Shown here piece after piece: positions 54,341 to 64,000 of a stretch of DNA of 64,000 nucleotides. Both the position numbers and the translations under genes were made by a program. Position 1 is the first letter of the stretch. Each line of letters begins with the position of its first letter. This DNA comes from Oryzias latipes (Eukaryota > Chordata > Actinopteri > Beloniformes > Adrianichthyidae). The stretch is from positions 4,094,688 to 4,158,687 of the forward strand of contig NC_019878.2 in assembly GCF_002234675.1 (NCBI RefSeq), in the 5' to 3' direction. The notes below the pieces were generated by a model. It saw only the letters and a program-made list of their open reading frames with translations, was not told the origin of the DNA and did no database searches.

Positions 54341-56180
54341 GACATTTACCCCAGAAAGAGTCACCAACAACTTTCAGAGTTCACCCAAGCCGGAAGCTGC
54401 GGGACTTCAGAACGCTACCTTCAGAATAAAGGTCATGCAGCATTGACCAAGAAATCCAGTTGTACTTGTGTTTATATCTCCTCGTCATTTTAGCAGAAAC
54501 ACGTTTAAACCCCGAAATGTACAATTTGCATCTAAGTTAGTGTATTCAGGTACTCTGCAGTTTATTTATAGTCCTGCTTATAGTATGAAGGCTCTGATCC
54601 TGCTTCATCAGCAAAGTTCTCCTGGTCAGTCTTGCTGCTCACTTTGTCCGAAACAATCCAGCCTGACTTGACGGTTTAGCAGTCAAACATCAAATCCACA
54701 CAATAGGAAATTCTAGTAAACTGTTTTGCTCAACTGCCCCCTTAAATGTTCCACTTAAAAGTCTTCATGCACCAAACCAAATTATAACAGCTGCCATATT
54801 TTCAGCTCATGGGCAATGAGGCACGTGGGAAATTTGGAGATGACAAACAAATTCTGAACAGAGCAAAAATAATAATAAAAAAGTAAAAATATATTTTTAC
54901 TGCATTTTTTTTTGTATTTGAGAAAATATCTTCACAAAAACAAAAAACAACAACAACTAACTGTCATGGTAAAAAAGAGACTTTGGTCATGGTAAAAGGT
55001 TTTTAACAGTTTAAATGAACAACTAATACTACAGAAATAGTTAACTTACCTCTGGTTGAAAAAAACTCAACTAACAGGTTCACAGATGTCAAGTTATTAT
55101 GTCACAAAGAACGCTTATGATGATATAAAAATAAAGCATTAGGTACTGCAGACGTATTATAGTTTTAATTATTTTATTTGTTGCATCTATTTTATTTACA
55201 GGTCAATGCAGTCCCATTGTTTATCTGCTTTCGGTAACTATTTTTAATGAAAACGTGTTTTTGTGAGTTCGTAATGTTATTGTTTTATTTTGAAGGACAA
55301 TCTTGTGACTTCCGGTAAAAATCATTCATGCTTTCGGATGCTTTACGGACTTTCGTTAAAGCCCCCGCGTCCACACCTTCCAGAATTCCGCTGTTCCATT
55401 GGTCGTCCTTCCCCAGCAGCCCGTATGGCGACTGTGATTGGTCCGTTCAGGTTGCCAATCTCTAATGAGCTGCTGGGGCAGCTCGCGGGCGAGGACCAGG
55501 CAAAAGGTCACGGACTGTTTAGCATTAAATCATTTATGGCAATCTTACACTCACGCACACACTGTCATCTCTCACGTAATGAGTTCATCAAGCAATCGGT
55601 GTATCTACGCAGGTCAACCCGAATTGGTTTAGCTGCGTGGACTCCCACAGCCCGTGAAAAGATGATAGCAGGAAGGACGTTTTTATAATGAAATGTTTGT
55701 TTTCGCTGTGGATGATGGGAACTCCTCTCCTATTTGAAGATTGTTAATTTTTGCAGCGCAACTCTCTGGTATAACATCATGCAAGTCACTCAAAAGTTAT
55801 GCAAATTTACAGCTAAAATGTTTAATAAGAAATTGGCAAACATATAAAAACCTGTTTCCTTTTGGCAATCATTCCAAAAAAGACTATCATTAAGATTTGA
55901 AGCCCTTTCCCGCTTGACTGTTTTACTGTAAAACAATATATTTACCAGTTTTTTTCCAGCTTTTAAAGTAGATGCAATGTTAAACTATTAAAAAGCTCTT
56001 TGGGTAATGTTGATTTTTATTTTTATTTTATGGTTTACTTTAAAAACAAAAAAATCCCTTTTAGCCAAAATAACAGTAATGTGTTGCGGCCTACAAAAAG
56101 GGGGGGAGTGAGACCTCTTACCATGGTTATATTTCCGAAATACGACTGAAAAAGTGTTTGAAGACGGCACATTTTCTGTC
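54341..56180. other. Spacer between divergent cyb5a and C18orf63 orthologue
   Basis: Mostly AT-rich. A patch at about 55370-55505 has two inverted CCAAT-type motifs (CCATTGGTCGTCC, GATTGGTCCG) and higher CG. It could be an alternative promoter. No supported exon. Confidence 0.4.
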
Positions 56181-56189
56181 AAAAAGTTA

Positions 56190-56367
56190 CGAGCTTTTCA
56201 TGAAAAGAATTTAAAGTTGAGGGTTGGTGTTTCATTACTTATATTGAACTGATTCAACAAAAATGGTGAGCTTGAAACGTTTAGTCTATTTTTTAATTTA
56301 GCTTGTTGTTGCTCCTGGCTAGCGGCTAACTTTGTAAGCTAGCTCAGTGTTGAAGACACACAGAAAG
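56190..56367 (+). other. Candidate 5' untranslated exon of the C18orf63 orthologue
   Basis: A consensus donor GAAAG|GTAAGT at 56367/56368 follows sequence with few stops or repeats. Joining it to the acceptor at 60431 places the C18orf63-like ATG one base into the next exon. The transcription start is not determined; this is inference from splice signals only. Confidence 0.35.
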
Positions 56368-56656
56368 GTAAGTTAGGCTTTAAATGAGGAGTTTCTGTTA
56401 ATGTATTGATATGTAGATTCATTTTGTAATATTCTAACTTGTATAAATATTGTGAGGTCATAAATTTTTTTTAAAAGTCTAAAATAAAAGTGAAACATTT
56501 AGACAGCTAGCACCCACTATGACTTAATGATAATGTAGTGATAAACTAAAACTAGGTTTAAAAAGCTAAACTGATAATTTTCTGATATTCTGAGAAGGTA
56601 TCAGGTTGTATTCATCAAAATGTATGTCCATCCATTCAATCATCTTCTCTTGCCTT

Positions 56657-58825
56657 AAACAGGGTTTTGCAACCTTTTATGTTAAACTGGCCATTTGGAC
56701 CAACCAGGGTCTACAGACCAAAACCCGGCAGGAGCCGCAAAGTCCCTGTTAAGACAAATAAACTCGATTTATTTCTGTTTTTGAGGCAATTTGGCCATTC
56801 ATTGATAAAAATGTACCTTTTTAAATATTTACTATAAGTGAGTTATAACCCACTGTGGAGCCGGTTTAGCTCGTGCTGGTTTGCGGCGCCTTCCGTCCGT
56901 GAAACCAGGGTTCGACTCCGGGCTGCTCCCTGTTCCCTTCTCTACTTCTGTGCCGGTCCCAAGCCCAGTTGCTTTGAGAGGGTTGCGTCAGGAAGGTCAT
57001 CCAGCGTTAAACACTGCCAAGTTTACCGTGCGACTCGTTCTCTGTGGTGACCCCTGATGGGAAAAGCCGAAAGGGAAACAACACTATAAGTGAGTTATAA
57101 CTGTGTTGTATTTTATAAAGTAACCATTTTAATCCCTTTCACTTTTCGTACAGGTTCATTTAAAAATAAAATACATCCTGTATCAAATAAGATTCTCCTG
57201 CTGTCGCAGATTTACTTGAATTAAAAATGCAAGAGAGTCAAACATGACATTTTCTATTATTATGACGGATGCACCTTTATCTTTTTGTCCCTTTAATATG
57301 ACACAGGGTATGTACAGATCCTTAAAAGGTCTTACTTTGAGTTTGACTACAATAAGACCTTAAGAAGCCTTAAATTGTCTTAAATTCTGATGAATTGGTC
57401 TGACATTTTTTCTTGTTAATGTGAAATGACCTGTGGTAAATCATTTAACCTCAGCTACCTAATTAACTCATATTTGTTGGAGAGGAAAAGTGTGCATTCA
57501 TGGAGAAGTGACTTGAAAATATGAATCACTTGTGGTAGTTTAAAAACTGGTTAGTGGAAAGCTTTAATACACCAAATGCACGGTTTGCCATAAGACATCT
57601 AAACTCATCACGATGGGGATCAAGGCAGTCGAATCGTATCTGCAGAGCAAGAAACACAGCAAGTCTGGGAAAGCCTTACAGCAGGATGTTTGTTTCTCTC
57701 CTACTCCTTCCACCAATGCAAATGATGCAACCTCTGGTATCACGAAGGATGCAAAACGTGCCTCTGGCATCTGAACAATGCTTGGCTCCTCACTGACCGT
57801 CAAGTCAGAGTAGATCCTGATGCTGAGGACGGCGAAGAGCCTCAATGATGAACAGTGGCTTGATGGTTTCCCTTTAGGATCTTTTGTTGTTGGTTACTAA
57901 ATATTTGTTTTTGAAGACGATGATGGTTTTTGTAAATGTTAAGGAAGTTGTAATAGTTTAAAAAAATATTCACTTAATTACAAGTTACATAAGGATTTGT
58001 TAAAGGCAATTTGATTTGTTTCAAGTAGTTTAAAATATTTTTTTTCTGGAGATGTTTGCTGACACAAAATATTCTGATTATTCTATTAATAGTAAACATT
58101 TAAAACAACAATAATAGTTTATGATTTGAAAAATGTGGCTGTTTCTTACAGTGTTTAGTGTTGCATGCATGTTTAGTAATTTTGGAAGAAAGTAATTTTT
58201 AAATATTTTTAATGGAGATATGAATCACATACAATCAAAAATGTTCATTAGCTCTGAAAATACTAAAGCTACAGTCTCCAAACGTTCTCACATGACTAAT
58301 TATCACCTTATTGTCCTACTGCAACAAAGATTTGACGAGAAAATCACTTCTATTTATGAAGACCAGATAATTCATCCAAAAAGATTTATAGTTCTAAAGT
58401 AACAAGCGTGACTGTTTACAAACTTTTTCATATGACTTTTTATCACCTATTTTTATTAGCGATAGTTCATAGTGATTTCGTTTTTCTAGTTGCACTATTT
58501 TTAGCACAATTTTAGTTCACAGAATTGCTTTAATTATTAAATGATAAAAAATGGTTAGTGAAATTAAAAATGGACCAACTTGTTTATCACATTTTTTTCA
58601 TTTAAAAATTGTTTTTTATGAAAGTATCAGATTGAGACTTTGTATCAGCAAATACTTCAAATCAAGTTCCTCTGAATTGGATTGGGGGCAAAATATTCCA
58701 TTGGGACACCCCCACTACAAACCCAAATCATTAACATTTTCTTTTTATAGTCAAAGAGCTACAGGGGAGGGATAAATAAGACACAGACTCCAGAGCCTCC
58801 AGAGCCTCAGGTTGCAGACCCCTGG
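56657..58825. mobile_element. Candidate hAT element, about 2.2 kb, with nested SINE
   Basis: Left end CAGGGTTTTGCAACCTTTTA and right-end complement CAGGGGTCTGCAACCTGAGG are inverted and of hAT type. The interior has no open transposase frame. A SINE (56850-57082) has inserted near the left end. It lies in the first intron of the C18orf63 orthologue. Confidence 0.55.
56850..57082 (+). repeat. tRNA-derived SINE with perfect 19-bp target-site duplication
   Basis: ACTATAAGTGAGTTATAAC is present at 56831-56849 and again at 57083-57101. The head has a pol III A box (GGTTTAGCTCGTGCTGG) and B box (GGGTTCGACTCC). The 3' part contains GGTCCCAAGCCCAGTTGC, GGTTGCGTCAGGAAGGTCAT and GGGAAAAGCCGAAAGG, as in known fish SINEs. 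Confidence 0.88.
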
Positions 58826-59135
58826 CCTTGAAAAGATGTCCAGGCCCCCCGTCTCAAATACTTCCTCCAGTTCTTTCTATCAATTCACCCAATGGTTCTC
58901 CTAGGTGACCTGACCTCCTTATTCTCCTTGGGAGAACCCAGACTCCCTAGAGGGGAACCTCATTCTAACTGCATGTAAAGGGGACGTAGACGAGCGGCGT
59001 CTTGATGCTAAAAAGCCTGTGGTTCTCAAGAAAAGCATGAACATATAAACATATATCACATGCAGCTTTTCTCCAAACGTTTTGTTCACAAAGATGTTTA
59101 CTTTTGGATGCACTTTAAGTTCTTCATGTATTTTT

Positions 59136-59455
59136 TCCATCCATCCATCCATCCATCCATCTTCCTCCGCTTATCCAGGACCGGGTCGCGGGGGCAGCAG
59201 ACTGAGCAGAGATGCCCAGACTTCCCTCACCCCAGCCACTTCCTCCAGCTCCTCTGGGGGTCCCCGAGGCGTTCCCAGGCCAGCCGAGAGACGTAGTCTC
59301 TCCAGCGTGTCCTGGGTCTTCCCCGGGGCCTCCGCCCAGTGGGACATGCCCGGAACACCTCTCCAGGGAGGCGTCCAGGGGGCATCCGGACTAGATGCCC
59401 GAGCCACCTCAGCTGGCTCCTTTCGATGTGGAGGAGAAGCCTCCCTGGTCATTTA
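59136..59455 (-). pseudogene. LINE 3' end with (TGGA)n tail
   Basis: On the minus strand a frame reads VPPEELEEVAGVREVWASLL-like text (GTPRGPPEELEEVAGVREVW) and RLLPPRPGPG-like ending (LLPPRPGPG). This is the C-terminus of a common teleost LINE ORF2. It is followed by a short 3' UTR and (GGAT)n, here as CATC units at 59137-59162. Upstream parts are frame-shifted or absent. Confidence 0.7.
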
Positions 59456-60000
59456 TTTTGAAAGCACTTTATGTCTTAAATAACTTAAAGGAAAGTTCCT
59501 AGCTACTTGATTTTATTTTTCTGGGAGAATTTTATTTTTGTTTACACCACATTTACACTAAATGGTGTCATTTATTTTGAACAAAAACACTATAATTTGT
59601 TCACAGAATTAATATCTGATTTGAAGCTATTTTTTTAAATTAAGCAATGGCTAGGGGTTTGTTTTTCAAAAGTTAACAACAATGTGCCTGGCAGCTACTT
59701 GACTTATTAATTTTTTACCTTTTTTACAACAATTTTGTACTAAATAACGGCTGCTGTTCATGTTCACCATTGTTTAAACTGAATTTTATAGATATTTCCA
59801 AAGGAAAATTGTCATCGTTTGTCATAGACAGAGTATTACTGATTTCATCAATGTTACACAAAAGTCTGTTATTTATTACACCAAATAGGACACAAGTTGT
59901 TCATTATCATAGTGTTTAAAAACTAAAAACTAAATAGGGAAATATTTTCCAAAAAGCAGTTTTTCAAGTTCTTCTTTCTTAAAGTTTGATATATCGTGAG
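59456..60000. other. Intron of C18orf63 orthologue, no feature seen
   Basis: AT-rich with no supported exon or repeat end. Confidence 0.45.
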
Positions 60001-60118
60001 TTGTTAGAGACGATATATATCAATTATCACATTATCGCCATACCGTGATAGTATCGTTATCGGAGAAATGTATCGCAAATCGTATCGTATCGTGAGGTAC
60101 CCAGTGATTCCCAGCCCT
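60001..60118 (-). repeat. hAT-type terminal fragment
   Basis: The minus strand reads TAGGGCTGGGAATCACTGGG then TACCTCACGATACGATACGA, a well-known type of hAT end in fish. Confidence 0.6.
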
Positions 60119-60432
60119 AGTCTGGAAAAACCCAGCTAAATCCAATCCATTATAATAATAATTATTATTATTAATGTTAATATTATTTTTGACCTTGTTC
60201 ATTTCAGTTCTTTTTAGGACATTTTTTTCGTTCATTTTTCTCTGGTTGTTTGTCGTGAGCCAGCTGGTGTCCGATAATTGTTGATGTGTTGGTTGATTAA
60301 TCCAGACGGAATTTTTAGCATTTTTTACACCAATCTGGAATTCCAAAGAAATTCAGAAACCGCTTTGGTTTCCTGAAAGACGTGGAGATGTGGCCAAAAT
60401 CAAGATGATGTGGTTTCCTGTGTGTCTGCAGG

Positions 60433-60709
60433 ATGAGTGGAGGCCCGTACAAGTCCCTGTTTTTCCTCAAGCTTCCAGACCTGAACAAGCTGGCATGTGT
60501 CCCCATGAAGCTTCACGAGGATGAGGAGGGCGAGCCGAGGAGCAAACAGATGAAGACCTGCAGGTGTGAGCAGATTCAGAGCTGTTGTGAGGAGGAAGAC
60601 CATGGTCTGACTGCGAGAGCTGCTTCACAGGGAGCTGGTGCTGCTGTTTGACGACGTGCTGGCCTGTCCTTCGCTGGACTCCTTCACAGACATCACTGTG
60701 GTCGTGGCT
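60433..60709 (+). CDS. C18orf63 orthologue (uncharacterised vertebrate protein), first two coding exons
   Basis: Two exons with good splice sites: 60432-60563 (ATG at 60433) and 60631-60709. They join in frame to 70 codons, with a 67-nt intron. The product starts with KSLFFLKLPDLNKLACVPMK and continues KQMKTCRELVLLFDDVLACP to ITVVVA. It aligns without gaps around the junction to the N-terminus of human C18orf63 (SLFFITLPDLNKL, QMKMCRQLLFL, WVVMA at the same exon boundary). The human protein is about 680 aa and has no assigned function; the conserved part is its N-terminal third. No later exon was recognised before the window end, so the rest lies to the right. The gene is divergent from cyb5a, as in human 18q22, which supports orthology. 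Confidence 0.85.
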
Positions 60710-61019
60710 GTAAGTTTCAAACACACTCACAATGTTCTCCACCTGAAGATGAAAGGATTTCCACCAGGGAGATCATTGATTGTTTTTGTTTCTTTAATTA
60801 CTGCTGAGACTCAAACCAGATTTAAACGTTCATTATGAATGTCTGTTGATGTCTAAGCCTCCATTATCTAAACCTGTTTGATTTTTTTTAAACTGAAACA
60901 GTTTGAGATTGAAACATAAGGACTGTCAGACTGAGTCATGGATAGACAGACTGAAAGCTTTTTATCAAACTGCTTCACTGCTGTTATTTCTAAAAGATGT
61001 AATAAAAGTTAAGTTAAAG

Positions 61020-61545
61020 TTAAGTTTTCAACACCCCTTGTGGGCCCCCCTTTTCTCCTGGGTCCCCTCCTCCTGGGCGGGGGCGGCTGGCCCCTGCCTT
61101 ACTTCTTCCTGGACCCACCGTGGGCCGGGTGGGTAGCTGCCTGTAGCCCGGAGTGTGTCTCCCTTTGGGGGGTCCTGGCCCGTACCTGGGGTGGGGCGGG
61201 GAACTCCTGGGTGGTGATGAGGTGCTCGTCTGGGGCTGCGGGCACTCTTCTTGGGTGGGGCCCGGCGTTGGGCCCTCCGAGTGCGGTGGGGGGGCTGCTC
61301 TCCTGGTTGGGCTGGGGCGGCGCTCTATTTCCCCCCATGCCTCCCTGCTCTCTGGCTCTGGGGTCCTCGGGGCGGTCCTACTGGCCCTGGCCTGGGTGGC
61401 GGATGTGATCGCCCGGGGATGGTTGTTCTTTGCCTGCTGCCGAGTGGCGTTGGGGGGTTCTGGCTGCAGCTACTGCTGTGGCGGGGGTTTTGGTGTGGCG
61501 ATGGCTGGAAACCCTCCCTCCTTCTTTTCACATTCCATCATCCAT
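61020..61545. repeat. GC-rich, G-biased block, probable repeat interior
   Basis: About 520 bp of G/T-rich, C-interrupted sequence (for example GGGTGGGTAGCTGCCTG, GGTGGGGCGGGGAACTCC). Overlapping open frames on several strands follow from base composition and do not show a gene. It precedes family Y copy 2. Confidence 0.5.
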
Positions 61546-61574
61546 TTTAGAAGAACATAAACACTCACCTGATT

Positions 61575-61755
61575 ACAGGTGTTAGCTCACCTTTGCACAA
61601 ACACTTTGCATGATTTAATGAAATATTTCAAACTAGTTGGTTTGAAGGCACAAGTATTCATGTGTGAACACTATCTGTATTGTGTACATGTTGACATGTG
61701 GACATTTTTGCAGCCAACAGGTGTGTTTATAACATTTCAGTGTGTGTGTGGACAG
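61575..61755. repeat. Interspersed repeat family Y, copy 2
   Basis: TTAGCTCACCTTTGCACAAA and TTGTGTACATGTTGACATGT match 32937-33060 in order and orientation. Confidence 0.55.
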
Positions 61756-62068
61756 GCCTCCAAGAGTAATTGGTGGAGACAGTTAAAGGGGCGGGACTTT
61801 TCAGAAAACGTCTGAAGCTACGGCTAAATCGCGGTACCATCATTCTTATCAAAATGTCTTTAATTTAAACCTGTTTTCACGATCTTTCATATTCCTAACT
61901 ACTCGGGGTTTTATCAGGGCCTGTTTGAATGAACAAAGATCTTATATCCTGGAGATGGAAAATGTTTTTAAAACAATTAATGAGGGCAATTTCCCACGGC
62001 ACACCTGACCATCTCCCTGTGCCGCAACACACTGGTGGAAAAACACTGATCTAGTGGACAATAAAGTT
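61756..62068 (-). repeat. hAT-type repeat, inverted copy of the left end at 16471
   Basis: The minus strand reads CAGTGTTTTTCCACCAGTGT then GGTCAGGTGTGCCGTGGGAA and CATTTTCCATCTCCAGGATA, collinear with 16471-16650. Confidence 0.7.
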
Positions 62069-62103
62069 ACACAGATGAACCATTGCAAGGATATTTGTTG
62101 GTA

Positions 62104-62175
62104 TCCCATCCATCCATCCATCCATCCATCCATCCATCCATCCATCCATCCATCCATCCATCCATCCATCCATCC
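62104..62175. repeat. (CCAT)n microsatellite
   Basis: About 18 uninterrupted CCAT units, joined directly to the next repeat. In fish such tracts often form the tail of a retroelement. Confidence 0.95.
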
Positions 62176-62500
62176 TTTTTCTTAACCCACTGTAACCCTT
62201 TTGGGGCCACAGGGCTGCCACAACCTAACATGGCTACTGTTGGGTAAAGGCAGAGTACATCCTGGAGAGGTCACCAGGCTTTCTCAGGGGCAACACAATC
62301 ACACCCCCATATGCTCACAGTCACAATTTAGAATAATTTGGACAGCAGGAGGAGTTTGGGGTGCGTGGAGAAAACCCACGGATGCTCATGGAGAACATTC
62401 AAGCTCCACATGAAAATGTCCCCGCTGGGATTTGACCCAGTGTCCTTTCACTGTGAGGTGAAGGTGCTAACCACAGAGCCACTGTGCAGCCCACTCATGG
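62176..62500. repeat. Common teleost interspersed repeat
   Basis: CCCTTTTGGGGCCACAGGGC, TACATCCTGGAGAGGTCACC, GGAGAAAACCCACGGATGCT and GTGCTAACCACAGAGCCACT occur in the order of a very common fish repeat; other fragments are at 31320 and 50425. Confidence 0.65.
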
Positions 62501-62742
62501 GTTTATGTAAATGTGAATGTAAATCTACTTATAATGTCTGTGAAAACATGTGCCATCTGCTTTTGTTTTATGGTCTTTTGTCTGAATTTTGGCATAAAAT
62601 GGCAAGAAAATGTAAAATCTTTGACATGTAAGAACCATTAGAAAAAGGCAAACCCTTCACCTTGGCTAAAAATAATAATACTGAATACAGCCCTACGCTT
62701 TCTGGTCATTGTTCTCTCGTTTGTCCATTTGCATTCACACTA

Positions 62743-64000
62743 GGCCTGCACGATATTAGAAAAATCTGCGATATGCGATATCAGTGTTTGAAACTGCGAT
62801 GACGGTATGACTTGCGATAAATGGAAAAATAGAAAAGCAAAAATATCAATACATTTTGGTTTCAGTGTGAGTTTTATTCAAATAATTCAACACAACTTAA
62901 ATTAACGTGCAAGTTTTATTCAAAAAGAAGAAAATATATTTACCATAGAACTTGCCAAAACTAAGATGAATGATTACAAAAAATATATATAGATGCCCAG
63001 GAATAAAATAGGTTGGTGTTTCCTACCTTTCTATTTTACTGCAAGTGTTATTAAATAAGTCAACATAACTTAAAATCCAAGTCTTTTTCAAAAAGGAGAA
63101 AAAGGTAAGACCTATAGCTGTGGCCAAAACATAAATGAACAATGAAGAAAAAAGATAGAGGCCCACAACTTAAACGTGACCTTGTATGGACTATAAAGAA
63201 CAACATCAGTATGTGTCATTATGGCAAGTTCTTTGAAAGGAAAACCAGCATGTTTACTTTTGATGGTTTCAAACATGTGCGCTGACATGTTACTATGTTT
63301 CCTGATGTACTGAAAAGTCTCTCTGAAGGTGAGCTGCTTGCAGGCATGCAGAGATACTTCTTTGCAAGCTTGCTCAGATGTGAGAATGTAATTTGATGGC
63401 GTTTCCACCATGCTAAGGGGTCTTCTTCACTGTCTAGGGGTGCAGACAGCATGTAGCTATTTAGCTCAGCTTCTACAGCTTGTGACAATTGCGTAACAGA
63501 TGAACTGGGGAGTGGGCTTGTCTTGAAGAAACTCCCCAGTGACTTTTTTTGCCTTTTTCAGCGGAGCACTGGGTGGATCATTGGTCTGGGCTTCTACATC
63601 TGTGGAGATTCTCTCCTAAAACAAAAGCAAAACATGAGAGAAAAAAAAAGATTTTGGACAAAAGAAACATCTCTGGAAAAAAACATGCATGCATGAATAA
63701 CCTTTTGTGCCACTGCTTCCATTTCTGACAGCACCCTGGTCTTGATGTTCGAGACTTGATCAGTGCTGATATAGTTGGCTTTGAATCTGGGATCCATGAA
63801 ACACGCCATGTCCAGAAGTTCTTGGGTAGCTGGATTTTCATATTTTGTAATCAAGTAGTCAAGGATTTTTTTCTTGATTGATTTTGTCAAATCACCATCC
63901 GCTTCCTTCTCTGCGAGCACTGATGTCTTCATCAGGTGGAGGACTGTCTTCACATATGAAACACTAACATAACTCTCACCTGACAGAGCATCACCTGCTG
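62743..64000 (-). mobile_element. Ac/ZBED-type hAT element, 3' part, running off the window
   Basis: The end TAGGCCTGCACGATATTAGA followed by CTGCGATATGCGATATCAGT is an hAT terminus. The transposase on the minus strand starts beyond 64000. The left terminal sequence is present, the other terminus is outside. Confidence 0.7.
63219..64000 (-). pseudogene. hAT transposase (ZBED-like) C-terminal part, frame-broken
   Basis: Two segments separated by an intron-like gap (donor AAAAG|GTTATT near 63702, acceptor TTTGTTTTAG near 63617). The upstream one reads GESYVSVSYVKTVLHLMK, ILDYLITKYENPATQELLDM and ACFMDPRFKANYI. The downstream one holds the hAT dimerisation domain DPLAWWKRHQ, LSKLAKKYLCMPASSSPSER and LFSTSGNIVTCQRTCL, stopping at 63219. 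Between the acceptor and that domain an A7 run (63544-63550) throws the frame off by one base. It is otherwise well preserved. It could also be read as a domesticated ZBED gene, but the adjacent terminal repeat and the frame break favour a transposon. Confidence 0.8.

Noticed and set aside
55290-55688. 132-codon frame starting in a CCAAT-bearing patch (includes MATVIGPFRLPISNELL)
   Set aside because: No recognisable family, weak donor, and it sits in a promoter-like segment upstream of the C18orf63 orthologue. It may be a 5' exon, but I cannot support coding.
61040-61560. Several frames of 79-135 codons on both strands
   Set aside because: They result from the G-rich composition of a repeat interior; low complexity Gly/Pro/Trp-rich products.
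1-64000. CRISPR arrays or bacterial-type operons
   Set aside because: Direct repeats present are minisatellites or dispersed transposons without unique equal-length spacers; genes have spliceosomal introns.

Overview
This is nuclear DNA from a ray-finned fish, most likely a percomorph teleost of medaka type. The species call is tentative and rests on gene content, short introns and a dense teleost repeat load. Vertebrate genes with GT-AG introns are separated by Tc1/mariner, hAT, piggyBac-like MITE, SINE, LINE and BEL/Pao sequences. I saw no prokaryotic operons, CRISPR arrays, rRNA genes or functional tRNA genes.

Layout. (1) 1-5.3 kb: the 3' half of rmc1 (+), a subunit of the MON1-CCZ1 Rab7 activator; eight exons are visible and the 5' part lies outside the window. 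(2) 5.4-6.8 kb: a decayed Tc1-like element with a piggyBac-like MITE inside it. (3) 7.0-13.35 kb: complete riok3 (-), 13 coding exons, 506 aa, tail-to-tail with rmc1. (4) 13.4-20.7 kb: repeats, including a ~1.6-kb hAT relic. (5) 20.7-22.95 kb: an unrecognised minus-strand gene candidate. It has a 744-nt open exon with splice-like borders and a separate terminal exon with a poly(A) signal. (6) 22.98-30.3 kb: clvs1 (+), a clavesin CRAL-TRIO protein of 324 aa, seven coding exons. (7) 30.3-48.2 kb: repeats dominated by a full-length, very young BEL/Pao LTR retrotransposon at 37380-45317. Its LTRs differ at only two positions and it has a perfect AGTAT target duplication. (8) 48.2-54.2 kb: complete cyb5a (-), 137 aa, five exons. 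(9) 54.2-64 kb: the start of the C18orf63 orthologue (+), divergent from cyb5a. Its introns hold an hAT element with a SINE nested in it, a LINE 3' end, and a ZBED-type hAT transposase that runs off the right end.

The genes do not form one pathway. The cyb5a/C18orf63 pair and the rmc1/riok3 pair both match human chromosome 18 content, whereas CLVS1 is on human chromosome 8, so the window records a lineage-specific rearrangement. The most notable items are the fresh BEL/Pao insertion with a single-frame break before integrase, the unassigned antisense gene candidate opposite clvs1, and at least two dispersed repeat families that recur across the window.
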